Positions 16,516 through 25,485 of a stretch of DNA of 31,485 nt are shown piece by piece. This DNA is from Lentisphaeria bacterium UBA4640 (lineage in GTDB: Bacteria > Verrucomicrobiota > Lentisphaeria > Victivallales > UBA1829), in contig DHMO01000053.1 in assembly GCA_002405835.1 (NCBI GenBank), forward strand, positions 6,708-38,192, given 5' to 3'. Within the stretch, counting starts at the first letter, position 1. The number at the start of each line of letters is the position of its first letter. The notes below the pieces were generated by a model. That model did not search any database and was not told the DNA's origin. It saw nothing but the letters and a program-made list of their open reading frames with translations. The translations under genes and the position numbers were made by a program.

Positions 16516-17799
16516 TTACTTGACTTCAAATGTCTGCGTTCTCTTCGGACCGACGGAAACGATGCCGACTTTGGCGCGGACTTCCTTCTCCATACGGCGG
16601 AGGTAAGCCTGAGCATTCGCGGGGAGTTCCTCGAAGGAACGCGCATTTGTCGTGGTTTCGCTCCAGCCTGGGAGAGATTCATAGACGGGTTCAACCTTGT
16701 CGAGCAGGGCGCAGTCCGCCGGGAAGGTGTCGTAAATCTTGCCGTCGATCTTGTAGCCTGTGCAGATTTTGACTTCCTTGAGTCCGTCAAGCACATCGAG
16801 CTTGGTCACGGCGAGGTAATCGACGCCGTTGATCATGCAGCTGTGGCGGCAGGCGACAACGTCAAACCAGCCGCAGCGGCGGGGACGTCCGGTCGTTGCA
16901 CCGAATTCACCGCCTTGATTGCGGAGGTAATCGCCCTGCTCATCGAAGAGCTCAGTCGGGAAGGGCCCTTCGCCGACGCGGGTGGTATACGCTTTGATGA
17001 CGCCCCAGACACCGGTGATGGCGCGCGGGGAAAGGCCGGTTCCCGTGCAGGCGCCGCCGGAGGTGGTGTTGCTGCTGGTGACATACGGATAGGTTCCGTG
17101 GTCAATATCGAGGAATGCCCCCTGTGCGCCTTCGAGAAGGATGCGTTTGCCTTCCAGACGCGCCTTGTTGATGCTGTCGACAGTATCGGTGATGTAGGGT
17201 TTGACATATTCGAGCGCGGGGAGGAGCTCCGCCCATGCGGCTTCAATATCCAGTTTGGTCGCGCCGTTCGGGACATAGAGTTCGTTGTAGGCTTCCGCTT
17301 CGTCGTTGAAATGCTTTCTGAAACGTTCCAGATCGAGAATTTCGCAGGCGCGGAGACCGGTGCGGATGGCTTTGGAGGTATACGCCGGACCGATTCCGCG
17401 GAGGGTCGTTCCGATCTTCTTTCCTTTGGAGGCTTTGGCTTCGTTGTAAGCGTCGAGCAGTTTGTGCCACGGCATGATGAGCTGGCAGCGGTCGCTGAGC
17501 TGAACGTTTGCGACGCTGACTCCACGCTCTTCGAGAGCCTTCATTTCCTTCATCAGGGCGAGGGGATCGACGACGACGCCGTTGCCGATGACGTTAATGA
17601 CTTCGCTTCTGAGAATTCCGGAAGGAATCAGATGAAGAACATACTTTTCAGGACCGTTTTCAACGGTATGACCAGCGTTGTTTCCGCCCTGAAATCGGAC
17701 GACCATATCGGCGTCGCGAGTGAGTACATCAATGATTTTACCTTTACCCTCGTCGCCCCACTGGATGCCGACGAGCACGTTTACGGACATAGTTTTCAT
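16516..17799 (-). CDS. purA: Adenylosuccinate synthetase
   Basis: PurA joins IMP and aspartate using GTP, the first committed step to AMP. The 427-residue protein has the P-loop-like QWGDEGKGKIID, FQGGNNAGHTV, TTLRGIGPAY, EGAQGAFLDIDHGTYPYVTSS and the C-terminal GATTGRPRRCGWFD and TKLDVLDGL blocks, in the right order and length. The open frame continues far upstream into the neighbouring gene, so the start must be chosen: ATG 17799 (MKTMSVNV) or ATG 17790 (MSVNV) both give a normal N-terminus, and neither has a strong ribosome site. I take 17799. The promoter at 17867-17894 and a leader hairpin precede it. It heads the purA-rodA-ygiQ-glycosylase unit. Confidence 0.96.
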   Translation of the reverse strand: MKTMSVNVLVGIQWGDEGKGKIIDVLTRDADMVVRFQGGNNAGHTVENGPEKYVLHLIPSGILRSEVINVIGNGVVVDPLALMKEMKALEERGVSVANVQLSDRCQLIMPWHKLLDAYNEAKASKGKKIGTTLRGIGPAYTSKAIRTGLRACEILDLERFRKHFNDEAEAYNELYVPNGATKLDIEAAWAELLPALEYVKPYITDTVDSINKARLEGKRILLEGAQGAFLDIDHGTYPYVTSSNTTSGGACTGTGLSPRAITGVWGVIKAYTTRVGEGPFPTELFDEQGDYLRNQGGEFGATTGRPRRCGWFDVVACRHSCMINGVDYLAVTKLDVLDGLKEVKICTGYKIDGKIYDTFPADCALLDKVEPVYESLPGWSETTTNARSFEELPANAQAYLRRMEKEVRAKVGIVSVGPKRTQTFEVK

Positions 17800-17834
17800 A
17801 GTAACCCGATTCGTTGTTTTCCGGTTCTCTGTTC

Positions 17835-17851
17835 TGTCATTCAGGATGACA
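17835..17851. repeat. Inverted repeat in the purA leader
   Basis: TGTCAT and ATGACA are exact reverse complements around TCAGG, lying between the predicted purA promoter and its start codon. It may be a leader hairpin or a transcription-factor site. No regulator can be named. Confidence 0.45.
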
Positions 17852-17866
17852 CCACACAAAGCTGTT

Positions 17867-17894
17867 ATAATAAACCATTTTCCTGAAAAATCAA
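17867..17894 (-). promoter_or_regulatory. Promoter of the purA-rodA unit
   Basis: On the minus strand TTGATT (17889-17894) and TATTAT (17867-17872) are 16 bases apart in an AT-rich stretch, about 70 bases upstream of purA. The divergent channel gene begins at 17986, so this gap serves both directions. A plus-strand TATAGT with only a weak -35 box lies at about 17956-17961. Confidence 0.55.
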
Positions 17895-17985
17895 ATGGAA
17901 AGCAAAAAATAAAAGACTTTTTCCCGTTTGCGGGTTTAAAATCCGTGAAGACGCAATATAGTACCGGAACAGCAAGGAGAACATC

Positions 17986-19248
17986 ATGGAATTTCTGAAT
18001 ACGCTTCAAAACGCCCTTGAGCCATACCCGTGGGCATACAGCGCCGTCATAGCCCTCGCATTGGTTGCGGCGGCGGTTCTGGTCAATATCATCATCAAAT
18101 TCATACTTTACCGCATACTGCAGCGTCTTCTCCATATTCTTCCGCCGAAAGGGAGCGAAGAATACAAAGTCTGTCTGGCGATTGTTTCGAGACTCGCCAA
18201 CATCATTCCCGCCATTGTTCTCGGAGCAGGGGCTGCGGCGATCCCCGGAATCCACGAAGTCCCCGCGACAATCATCCGGAACATCAGCGCGGCATTTATC
18301 ATTCTGGTGTTCACGCTCGCTCTCGGAAATGTTCTGGATCTGATCGACATCATCTATCACCGGCGCTCCGAATCGGCGAACCGTCCGATCAAAGGCTATC
18401 TTCAACTGATGAAAATCTGTTTCTGGGCGGTTGCGCTGATTCTGACCGTTGCAACACTCATCAACAAAAGCCCGCTGATGCTTCTTTCCGGACTCGGTGC
18501 AATGGCGGCGGTTCTTATCCTGATTTTCCAGGACACCATTCTTTCCGTCGTCGCCGCCCTCCAGATCCGGTCCAATGACATGATCCGCATCGGCGACTGG
18601 ATTGAAATGCCGACGCAGAACACCGACGGTTATGTCATTGAGATCGCCCTCCACACTATCAAGGTGCAGAACTGGGACAAGACGATTTCCACACTTCCCG
18701 TCCGCAAACTCATCACCGATTCATTCAAGAACTGGCGCGGCATGTTTGAAGCAGGCGGACGCCGCATCAAGCGTTCGCTGTTCATCGACCAGCGCAGTGT
18801 GCGTTTCCTTTCGGAAGATGAAATTGCGAAACTGGAGGATTTCGTTCTCATCAACGACTATCTGGAACACAAAAAGCAAGAGCTCGCCGACTGGAATGCG
18901 AATCTCGCCGCGCAGGGGGCTAAACCGATCAACGGACGCCGCATCACCAATCTCGGAACCTTCCGCGCGTATGTGGAACAGTATCTCCGCCATCATTCCG
19001 GAATCAATCAGAAACTGATGCTTCTCGTCCGTCAGCTTCCTCCGGCGCCGACCGGAATTCCGCTGGAAGTCTACTGCTTCACTTCGGCCGTCAACTGGAT
19101 TCCGCATGAAAAAACGCAGTCGGATATCTTTGATCATCTGCTTGCAATCCTTCCGATTTTCGGCCTGCGCGTCTTCCAGCAATGCAGTGATGTCAGCGGC
19201 ATGATTCCAGCGCGTTTCGATGCTGCACAAAATGGGACAAACAGTTAA
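17986..19248 (+). CDS. Mechanosensitive ion channel protein, MscS family (YbdG-like)
   Basis: A 420-residue inner-membrane protein with about five hydrophobic helices in the first 185 residues, followed by the MscS beta domain. The pore-lining helix region is LMLLSGLGAMAAVLILIFQDTILSVVAALQIRSNDMIRIGDWIEM. The next segment, NTDGYVIEIALHTIKVQNWDKTISTLPVRKLI, is characteristic of the E. coli YbdG group (415 residues; miniconductance osmotic-stress channel). A cytoplasmic alpha/beta domain with a family insertion follows. Such channels release solutes on sudden osmotic downshift or sense tension. AAGGAG is well placed before ATG 17986. The gene stands alone, divergent from purA; the following MFS gene has its own promoter. 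Confidence 0.92.
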   Translation: MEFLNTLQNALEPYPWAYSAVIALALVAAAVLVNIIIKFILYRILQRLLHILPPKGSEEYKVCLAIVSRLANIIPAIVLGAGAAAIPGIHEVPATIIRNISAAFIILVFTLALGNVLDLIDIIYHRRSESANRPIKGYLQLMKICFWAVALILTVATLINKSPLMLLSGLGAMAAVLILIFQDTILSVVAALQIRSNDMIRIGDWIEMPTQNTDGYVIEIALHTIKVQNWDKTISTLPVRKLITDSFKNWRGMFEAGGRRIKRSLFIDQRSVRFLSEDEIAKLEDFVLINDYLEHKKQELADWNANLAAQGAKPINGRRITNLGTFRAYVEQYLRHHSGINQKLMLLVRQLPPAPTGIPLEVYCFTSAVNWIPHEKTQSDIFDHLLAILPIFGLRVFQQCSDVSGMIPARFDAAQNGTNS

Positions 19249-19255
19249 ATCCAAT

Positions 19256-19284
19256 TTGATTTTATTGGCGTCGGCGAGTATATT
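19256..19284 (+). promoter_or_regulatory. Promoter of the MFS transporter gene
   Basis: TTGATT (19256-19261) and TATATT (19279-19284) are 17 bases apart, starting eight bases after the channel stop codon and about 35 bases before the transporter ATG. The match and the spacing are good. Confidence 0.6.
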
Positions 19285-19318
19285 ACCGAATGCATAAGAA
19301 AGGAAAGTGTATCCAGTC

Positions 19319-20611
19319 ATGAATTTCGCGGAAACCCTCACACCGGAAGCACGCCGCAAAGCGCGCCTCAACGCCTATGCATCCACCTGGTTCGGATGTT
19401 TCACCGATGTGATGATTGACAGCAGCGCAATCATCATTCTTTATCTGACCATGCTGAAAAGTTCGGAAATGGCAACCATGTTCGCCATGAGCTTTTCGGG
19501 AATTGTTGCGATGTTCATGCTGATTCCGATGGCGGGAGTCGTCGACCGCTTCGGCGTAAAACGCTGCATCTATGCATCCGCATGGATTGCGCTCGGCTCC
19601 TATCTGCTGATGGCGGTTGCGCCGGTGTTCGGCAAAACGGCGGCAAGCGGAGTCGTTCTGACTGGCTGTCTGCTCTTCAGCGTGTCGCGTCCGCTCTGGA
19701 GCGCATCGTGGTATCCGCTTTTGAATGATATTCTGCTTCCGGAAGAGCGCGGAACCTTTTTCGGAAGAATGCGTTTCAGTTATATGATCCTGACCGGAAG
19801 CGTCTTCTTCGTCATAGGTTTGCTGATGGGCGAGAATCCGCCGGAATGGTTTCTCCAGACAGTGATCGGCGCGGCGGGACTTCTGATGCTCGGACGCGTG
19901 GTCTGCATCAGCCGCATTCCGGTTTCCGCTTCGGAGGCGGGGAAATATGACCTGAAAAAGGCGTTCGGAATCTCCATACGCAACGGTCCGCTCGTGAGCT
20001 TCTCGGTTTATGTCTGCTGTCTCAGCGCGGCGTTCTGCTCACTGGCTCCGCTGGTTCTGCTCTACCTCAAAAAAGGTATCGGCTGCGGCGACAACGTTGT
20101 CCAGACGGTCTCTTCCGTCGGCATCGCCGGACTCATCTGCGGATATTTCTTCTACGGTCCGCTGCTTGCAAAAATCGGGATGAAATGGCTCCAGCTGATC
20201 ACGCATGCTCTCTACATTGCCATTCCGTTTCTGCTGTTCCTGTGCGGAAAGGGAATGCCTGCTCCGGCATGGATTGCAGGGGGCTTGCTCTTCATCGGCA
20301 ACTTTGCATTTGCGTGCTTCAACTGCAGTTTTTCACGCGAAACTCTTGCGCTGGCGCGTCCGGGCAACTCGGTGATGGCAATGGCGTTCTGCCAGACTTA
20401 CCAGCAGCTTGGAATGGGAAGCGGACGCGTCATCACCTCGTTTCTGCTTGGAAGCGGAATGCTGGCGACCCAGTGGAACTGGCATGGGCTGAGCGTCTGC
20501 AATTATCAGACGCTCTTTCTGATTGAGGCGTTCTTCGGACTGTTCTGTCTGATCATGCTCTTCTGCATTCCGGCAGTCGTGCCGAAGCATGAAGATTATT
20601 ATGAGCCGTGA
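19319..20611 (+). CDS. Major facilitator superfamily transporter
   Basis: A 430-residue protein with about twelve hydrophobic segments and the MFS loop 2-3 pattern in GVVDRFGVKRCIYASAW (a G-x-x-x-D-R-x-G-x-R/K form). The second half has a similar but weaker repeat in GPLLAKIGMKWLQ. No substrate-specific motif is recognised; drug, sugar or peptide export or uptake are all possible. The start is uncertain: ATG 19319 has AAGGA 14 bases upstream, a long spacing, and a GTG at 19307 lies too close to the same site. The stop codon is followed at once by the stop of the hlyD-like gene on the other strand, so the pair converge with no spacer. Confidence 0.85.
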   Translation: MNFAETLTPEARRKARLNAYASTWFGCFTDVMIDSSAIIILYLTMLKSSEMATMFAMSFSGIVAMFMLIPMAGVVDRFGVKRCIYASAWIALGSYLLMAVAPVFGKTAASGVVLTGCLLFSVSRPLWSASWYPLLNDILLPEERGTFFGRMRFSYMILTGSVFFVIGLLMGENPPEWFLQTVIGAAGLLMLGRVVCISRIPVSASEAGKYDLKKAFGISIRNGPLVSFSVYVCCLSAAFCSLAPLVLLYLKKGIGCGDNVVQTVSSVGIAGLICGYFFYGPLLAKIGMKWLQLITHALYIAIPFLLFLCGKGMPAPAWIAGGLLFIGNFAFACFNCSFSRETLALARPGNSVMAMAFCQTYQQLGMGSGRVITSFLLGSGMLATQWNWHGLSVCNYQTLFLIEAFFGLFCLIMLFCIPAVVPKHEDYYEP

Positions 20612-20627
20612 TTATTTCTCGCGGCTC
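20603..20627. terminator. Possible bidirectional hairpin at the MFS/hlyD convergence
   Basis: GAGCCGTG (20603-20610) pairs with CGCGGCTC (20620-20627), with one G-T pair and a nine-base loop. It straddles the two abutting stop codons. No T run follows on either strand, so termination by this hairpin is only a possibility. Confidence 0.35.
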
Positions 20628-21709
20628 AGCCCGAAAATGGTGTAAAGCACAGGTTCGTTGCCCGCGACAATTGCAAATTTCGCGCTCGAACCGAGTTTCA
20701 GAGGACGGCCCTGCGGATCAATGGTGATGAGAACCGGGTACTTCGCAGTCGCCGTCTTTCCGTTTTCAACCGGCGTATCGTAAACGCGTTCCACACGGCC
20801 GAGGAAGATTCCGTATTCCAGACGGTTGAAGACTCCGCTTGAAATCCGCACGCTCTGTCCGGGATGAACTTTGCGGACGAGCCCTTCATCCACATAGGCA
20901 AGTCCCTTGATGAGATTGCCCGCGGCAAGATTCGCGGCGACTTTTCCCTTTTCCACGTACATGGTGTACTTGCACGGCAGATTGATGATACGCCCGCCGA
21001 CCGGAGCGACCAGTTTGCAGTCGTCGATATAGCGGCGGATGAATTTCAGCGAGGCGCGTTTGCTTTCGATTTTCGCCTGGACAAGCGCGAGATCGCGCCG
21101 CGCCTTTTCCACGGTCTTTTCGCCGAGTCCGCCGCGGACCATGCGCAGATTCTCTTCCGCGCGGGCGACTTCCGCCTTGTTGCGGATGAATTCTATTTCC
21201 GCGTTTTCGTATTCGTGCTGGGAGATTGCGTGTTTGTCGCGCAGACTTTCCAGACGTTCGAGGCGCGTTGCGGTGCGTTTCAGCCGGTCGCGGCTTTCCG
21301 CAAGGTTGGTTTCCGCATACCAGAGTTCTTTCGGGAGCGGATTTGCCTTGAGCGCTTCCAGCTCCGCACGTTTCACCTCCAGCTCCGCCTCAAGTTCATG
21401 AATGGAGGACTGGATGGAGGCGTATTCCTCTTCATATTTTGTCGCGTCGATCTGTGCGAGGACTTCACCCTTGCGGACGTCGTCGCCTTCATCCACATTC
21501 AGTTTGAGAATGCGTCCGTCGACGATTCCGACAACCTCCACGGGAAGTTCCGATGTGATTTTGCCTTCCGCGTAAATCACGTCTTCGATTTCGATGAGAA
21601 ACAGCGATGCGATTCCCGCAAACAGCAGAAGGGAAAGGATGATTCCGATCGTTGCAAAAATATGCAGTTTGGTCCGGAAATCATGTTTGTGCTGAAGTTC
21701 CATGTTCAT
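20612..21709 (-). CDS. HlyD-family periplasmic adaptor (membrane fusion) protein
   Basis: A protein of about 365 residues linking an inner-membrane exporter to an outer-membrane channel. It has one N-terminal membrane helix (IFATIGIILSLLLFAGIASLFLI), a biotinyl-lipoyl-like half motif (VVGIVDGRILKLNVDEGDDVRKGEVLAQID), a long coiled coil of about residues 85-205 rich in Glu, Leu and Arg, then the second lipoyl half (CKLVAPVGGRIINL) and a beta-barrel domain. The start is ATG 21709 or GTG 21712: GGAGG stands seven bases before the GTG and ten before the ATG. The ABC exporter gene ends three to five bases upstream, so exporter and adaptor are co-translated partners. No outer-membrane TolC-type gene is in the window, and the substrate is unknown. 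Confidence 0.88.
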   Translation of the reverse strand: MNMELQHKHDFRTKLHIFATIGIILSLLLFAGIASLFLIEIEDVIYAEGKITSELPVEVVGIVDGRILKLNVDEGDDVRKGEVLAQIDATKYEEEYASIQSSIHELEAELEVKRAELEALKANPLPKELWYAETNLAESRDRLKRTATRLERLESLRDKHAISQHEYENAEIEFIRNKAEVARAEENLRMVRGGLGEKTVEKARRDLALVQAKIESKRASLKFIRRYIDDCKLVAPVGGRIINLPCKYTMYVEKGKVAANLAAGNLIKGLAYVDEGLVRKVHPGQSVRISSGVFNRLEYGIFLGRVERVYDTPVENGKTATAKYPVLITIDPQGRPLKLGSSAKFAIVAGNEPVLYTIFGLSREK

Positions 21710-21714
21710 CACGA

Positions 21715-23490
21715 TTAAGCCTCCGCCTTTTCCATGTTGTCTCCCGGTTCGCGCTGTTCTTTCAGCTGCATGGCATAGAGTGAACGGTAGGGACCGTCCT
21801 GGCAGAGCAGCTGCTCGTGCTGTCCGGTCTGCGCGATTTCGCCGTCTTTGAGAACGACAATGAGATCGGCGTTTCGCACGGTCGAGAGCCGGTGTGCAAT
21901 GATGATTGTGGTCCGCCCCGCCATGAGTTTGTCGAGCGCGTGCTGAACAACCGCTTCGGAGATGGTGTCGAGCGCGCTTGTGGCTTCATCCAGAATCAGA
22001 ACGGACGGGTTGTGCAGAACGGTTCGGGCGATGGCAATGCGCTGCTTCTGTCCGCCGGAAAGCGAGACGCCGTTTTCGCCGACTTCGGACTTGAATCCGT
22101 TGGGAAGATCACGGATGAATTCATAGGCGTTCGCCATTTTCGCCGCTTCCACGACCTCTTCAAAACTGGTGTCGTCGCGCCCGTAACGGATATTCTCTTC
22201 AATGGTTCCGCTGAACAGGAAGGATTCCTGAAGGACGATACCGACGTTTGCTCGAAGCGAATTCACGCTCAGATCGCGGATATCCACACCGTCGAGCAGG
22301 ATGCGTCCGCCGGTGACATCATAAAAGCGCATGAGCAAGCTCGCAATCGTCGACTTTCCGGAACCGGAGGGACCGACGAGCGCGACTTTGAGCCCTGGCT
22401 TGACGTCAAGCGAGAAATCCCGCAGAATCGGCTTGGCCGGTTTATAATGGAAGCGGACATGCTCAAATGTGACATGTCCTTTTGCATGGCCGATGCTGAC
22501 GGGGTTCTCCTTCTCCTTGATTTCCGGGACGGTATCCATCAAATTCAGCAGACGGTCCGCGCTGACGGCGCCCTCGCTGATCGCGGGCGCGAAGTTGGTG
22601 ATGCCGGAGATCGGGGTGAAGAACATCTGGATGTAAGTGTAAAAGGCGACGAGCTCGCCGATTGTCATCCGTCCGGTTGAGACAAGATAACCGCCGACGC
22701 CGAGGACGGCGACGAGCGTGTAGGCGGAAAGCTGGTCCATGACAATCATCAGGGAAATCGCGCGCATGGAGAGCGTAAGCGACATGTCGAAAGTCGGCTT
22801 GAGACGTTCCATAAACGAACGGTTTTCCGTCCGTTCCTTGCCGAACGATTTCACGACTTTGATGCCGTTGATGACCTCCGCAAGATTGGCGGAAACTTCG
22901 GACATGTGTTCGCGCAGAACCTGCGACCGGCGCTTCAGCATCTTCCGGAAAGTCGAAAAGACAAAATAGACTACCGGCAGCACAAACACGCAGATCAGAG
23001 AAAGCGTCGGGCTCAGGAAAACGAGCATCACGCTGACGAAAATCAGCTGGAAGACGTTCGACGCCATTCCGACAATCACGGTTGAGATCATCGCCTGCAG
23101 CGCCGCGACATCGGTCAGAATGTTGGAAATGAGTTTTCCGGTGCGGTACTCCTGATAGAAGCGCAGGGAGAGACTCTGCAGGTGTTTGAAGAGCTTCACG
23201 CGCAAATCGAAAAGCATCCGCTGAATCGGATAATGGGTGAAATAGTTGCTTGTGTAAAAGAAGAATGCGCGGATCCAGTAGAGCAGGATCACGCCGCCGA
23301 GCAGGACGAAGAGCAGGCGCAGATCCGACCCTCCGAGCGCTTTGTCGATGATGATTTTGAGTACCAGCGGCATGAGCAGTCCGAGGCATGTGCTGCAGAT
23401 ATGGAACACAATGCAGACGTTGAGCATTCCCTGATACGGTTTGACGAATTGGTACAGCTTTTTAAAATGCGCCAGGTCTTTGTTTTTCAT
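21715..23490 (-). CDS. ABC exporter 1 (fused permease and ATPase)
   Basis: A 591-residue half transporter of the lipid A/multidrug exporter type: six membrane helices in residues 1-310 and an ATPase domain from about 340. Walker A is GPSGSGKST (373-381), signature LSGGQKQR from residue 477, Walker B LILDEA with Asp501 and Glu502, and the switch histidine in IIAHRLST. All catalytic residues are intact, so it could work as a homodimer. No peptidase C39 domain is present, which argues against a bacteriocin processing exporter. It is followed directly by the hlyD-like gene, indicating type I-like export. A promoter lies at 23629-23657. Whether it pairs with ABC exporter 2 encoded next to it is open. 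Confidence 0.93.
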   Translation of the reverse strand: MKNKDLAHFKKLYQFVKPYQGMLNVCIVFHICSTCLGLLMPLVLKIIIDKALGGSDLRLLFVLLGGVILLYWIRAFFFYTSNYFTHYPIQRMLFDLRVKLFKHLQSLSLRFYQEYRTGKLISNILTDVAALQAMISTVIVGMASNVFQLIFVSVMLVFLSPTLSLICVFVLPVVYFVFSTFRKMLKRRSQVLREHMSEVSANLAEVINGIKVVKSFGKERTENRSFMERLKPTFDMSLTLSMRAISLMIVMDQLSAYTLVAVLGVGGYLVSTGRMTIGELVAFYTYIQMFFTPISGITNFAPAISEGAVSADRLLNLMDTVPEIKEKENPVSIGHAKGHVTFEHVRFHYKPAKPILRDFSLDVKPGLKVALVGPSGSGKSTIASLLMRFYDVTGGRILLDGVDIRDLSVNSLRANVGIVLQESFLFSGTIEENIRYGRDDTSFEEVVEAAKMANAYEFIRDLPNGFKSEVGENGVSLSGGQKQRIAIARTVLHNPSVLILDEATSALDTISEAVVQHALDKLMAGRTTIIIAHRLSTVRNADLIVVLKDGEIAQTGQHEQLLCQDGPYRSLYAMQLKEQREPGDNMEKAEA

Positions 23491-23628
23491 GATTGGAAAA
23501 GTTCCGGGCTTTGGTTTGGGGTTTCAACGGGTGTACTGAGAATCAAGAGAGTTGTTCTGATTTCAAGTGATCCGATGTTCCTTTTCAGCCTTTTGAGGAT
23601 TTGATACGGAGAAATGCCGTTTAGATGT

Positions 23629-23657
23629 ACTGTACTCCCCGTCCGGAGAAAATGCAA
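23629..23657 (-). promoter_or_regulatory. Possible promoter of the ABC exporter 1-hlyD pair
   Basis: On the minus strand TTGCAT (23652-23657) and TACAGT (23629-23634) are 17 bases apart in the 195-base gap between the two exporter genes. The first bases, TTGCATTTT, are the same as in the promoter of exporter 2. The gap 23491-23685 holds no gene. Confidence 0.4.
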
Positions 23658-23685
23658 CCCCGTTTCTAAAGAAAAACAGCAATTT

Positions 23686-25455
23686 TTAATTCAGCATGGT
23701 GAACTTCCGGTACATTTCCGCATAACGCCCGTTGTGAGCGATCAGTTCCACATGAGTTCCCGTTTCAAGGACATGGCCTTCTCCCATGACGATGATGCGG
23801 TCGGCATTCTGAATTGTCGAAAGCCTGTGCGCAATGACGAATGAAGTGCGGCCTTTCATCAGTTTCTCAAGTGCTTCTTTGATTTCCGATTCGGAATCGA
23901 CGTCGAGCGCGCTGGTTGCTTCATCCAGAATCAGAACGCGCGGATCGCGGAGCAGAGCCCGTGCAATCGCGATGCGCTGACGCTGTCCGCCTGAAAGCCG
24001 GGAGCCGTTTTCCCGGATCGGTGTATTCAATCCTTCGGGAAGGCTGTTGATGAGCGGTTCCAGGCTTGCAAACTTCACGGCGCGGAAAATATCCTCGTCT
24101 TTCGCGTCCGGAACTCCGTAGGCGATATTGTCGCGGATCGTGCCGTCGAAGAGAATGGTCTCCTGAGTAACGACAGAGATGAAACGGCGGTAGGTGCGCA
24201 AATCCAGCTCATTCATGTCTTTGCCGTCGAGCAGAATCTTGCCGGAAGTCGGACGGATGAACCCGATCACCAGCTGGGCGACGGTTGATTTTCCCGCGCC
24301 GGACGCTCCGACCAGAGCAATGGTTTCACCGGGACGGACATGGAGCGAGAAATTGCGCAGCGCGGGTTCCGCGCCGGGATCATAACAGAAAGAGACGTTG
24401 CGGAACTCAAACTCGCCGCAAACGGATTCGACAGTTTGCTTGTCCTCATTCTGTTCAATATCCGGGCACTCCAGAACTTCGCCGATGGATTTGACCGACT
24501 CCAGCCCTTTTGCCATGACGGGAAGGAAGTTCAGAAGCTGCATGACGGCGCCGGAGATGATCTGAAAGTATCCGGCAAGCAGCGTCACGTCGCCGATTCC
24601 GACTTTCAGAATGCCTTTCATGTAAAGATACGCTGCGCAGCAGAGCGTGATGAGGTTGAACACCATCAGCATCGACCAGTTGACCGAGTTGAATACGGCA
24701 TTGAGACTGTCGAGCCGGAACCCGGTTCTGCGGATTTTTTCGAGACGTTCTTCGACGCGGTTCAGCTCGCTGTCCTCCAGATGATGCGCGCGGGTGACGG
24801 GAATCAGACGGAGCATTTCACTCACATGTCCGGACATTTCTTCCACACTCAGGCGGAAATCGCGGTTGCGCTGTGCCATGCGGGTGCGGATCAGACGGCA
24901 GAGCACGACTGCGACGGGAATCAGAATCAGATAGAATATGATGAAGCGCGGTGCACGGACCGCAGTTACGGCGATTGCGACAACCAGAGTTGCGGTAATC
25001 TGCGGAATGTTGTCAACCAGCATCCGGGTGAGCATTTCAACGTTCTCCACATCGCGCAGGACTTTTGTCTGCAGCACGCCCATTTTGTTGCAGGTGTGGT
25101 AGTGAATCGAAAGATGCTGGAGACGCGCGCAAAGTGCGGTCCGCAGATTGCGTTCAACCTCGCGGTTGACGCTGCTGAACGCGCGGGCGTAGATGATATG
25201 AGTCGGAATATTCTGCAGCACGACGAGCATTCCGAAAATCAGAAGACGGAGAATATCCCGGATTTCCCCCTGCGGAGTTCCGGAAATGAGGTTGATGATA
25301 TCCGCCGTAATGACCGGCAGAATGTAAATCGGGCTTGATTTGACCAGAAACATGAAAACCACGAAAACGAGTTTCCATTTATAGGCGGAATAAAATCCGC
25401 AGTATGTCGCGATTGCTTTCTGATCCCGGTATTTGCCCCAAAGCAGTTTATACAT
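23686..25455 (-). CDS. ABC exporter 2 (fused permease and ATPase)
   Basis: A 589-residue half exporter with an N-terminal six-helix membrane domain and a C-terminal ATPase. Walker A is GASGAGKST (383-391), the signature LSGGQRQR, Walker B LILDEA (Asp511, Glu512) and the switch region VIAHRLST; all are canonical. It is clearly diverged from exporter 1 in the membrane half (for example the start YKLLWGKYRDQKAIATYCGFYS), so this is not a recent duplication. AAAGGA is seven bases before ATG 25455. The gene has its own promoter at 25486-25513 and is separated from exporter 1 by 195 bases. Lipid, glycolipid or drug export are the usual roles; the substrate is unknown. Confidence 0.93.
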   Translation of the reverse strand: MYKLLWGKYRDQKAIATYCGFYSAYKWKLVFVVFMFLVKSSPIYILPVITADIINLISGTPQGEIRDILRLLIFGMLVVLQNIPTHIIYARAFSSVNREVERNLRTALCARLQHLSIHYHTCNKMGVLQTKVLRDVENVEMLTRMLVDNIPQITATLVVAIAVTAVRAPRFIIFYLILIPVAVVLCRLIRTRMAQRNRDFRLSVEEMSGHVSEMLRLIPVTRAHHLEDSELNRVEERLEKIRRTGFRLDSLNAVFNSVNWSMLMVFNLITLCCAAYLYMKGILKVGIGDVTLLAGYFQIISGAVMQLLNFLPVMAKGLESVKSIGEVLECPDIEQNEDKQTVESVCGEFEFRNVSFCYDPGAEPALRNFSLHVRPGETIALVGASGAGKSTVAQLVIGFIRPTSGKILLDGKDMNELDLRTYRRFISVVTQETILFDGTIRDNIAYGVPDAKDEDIFRAVKFASLEPLINSLPEGLNTPIRENGSRLSGGQRQRIAIARALLRDPRVLILDEATSALDVDSESEIKEALEKLMKGRTSFVIAHRLSTIQNADRIIVMGEGHVLETGTHVELIAHNGRYAEMYRKFTMLN

Positions 25456-25485
25456 CCGCTTTTCCTTTCCTTGAAGTGAGCGGGA

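Noticed and set aside
16471..17886. 471-codon plus-strand frame opposite purA
   Set aside because: Antisense shadow of purA without domain evidence.
17800..18654. Upstream extension of the purA frame to 712 codons
   Set aside because: The added 285 codons are antisense to the YbdG-like gene and cross the promoter region; PurA homologues begin at the MSVNV position.
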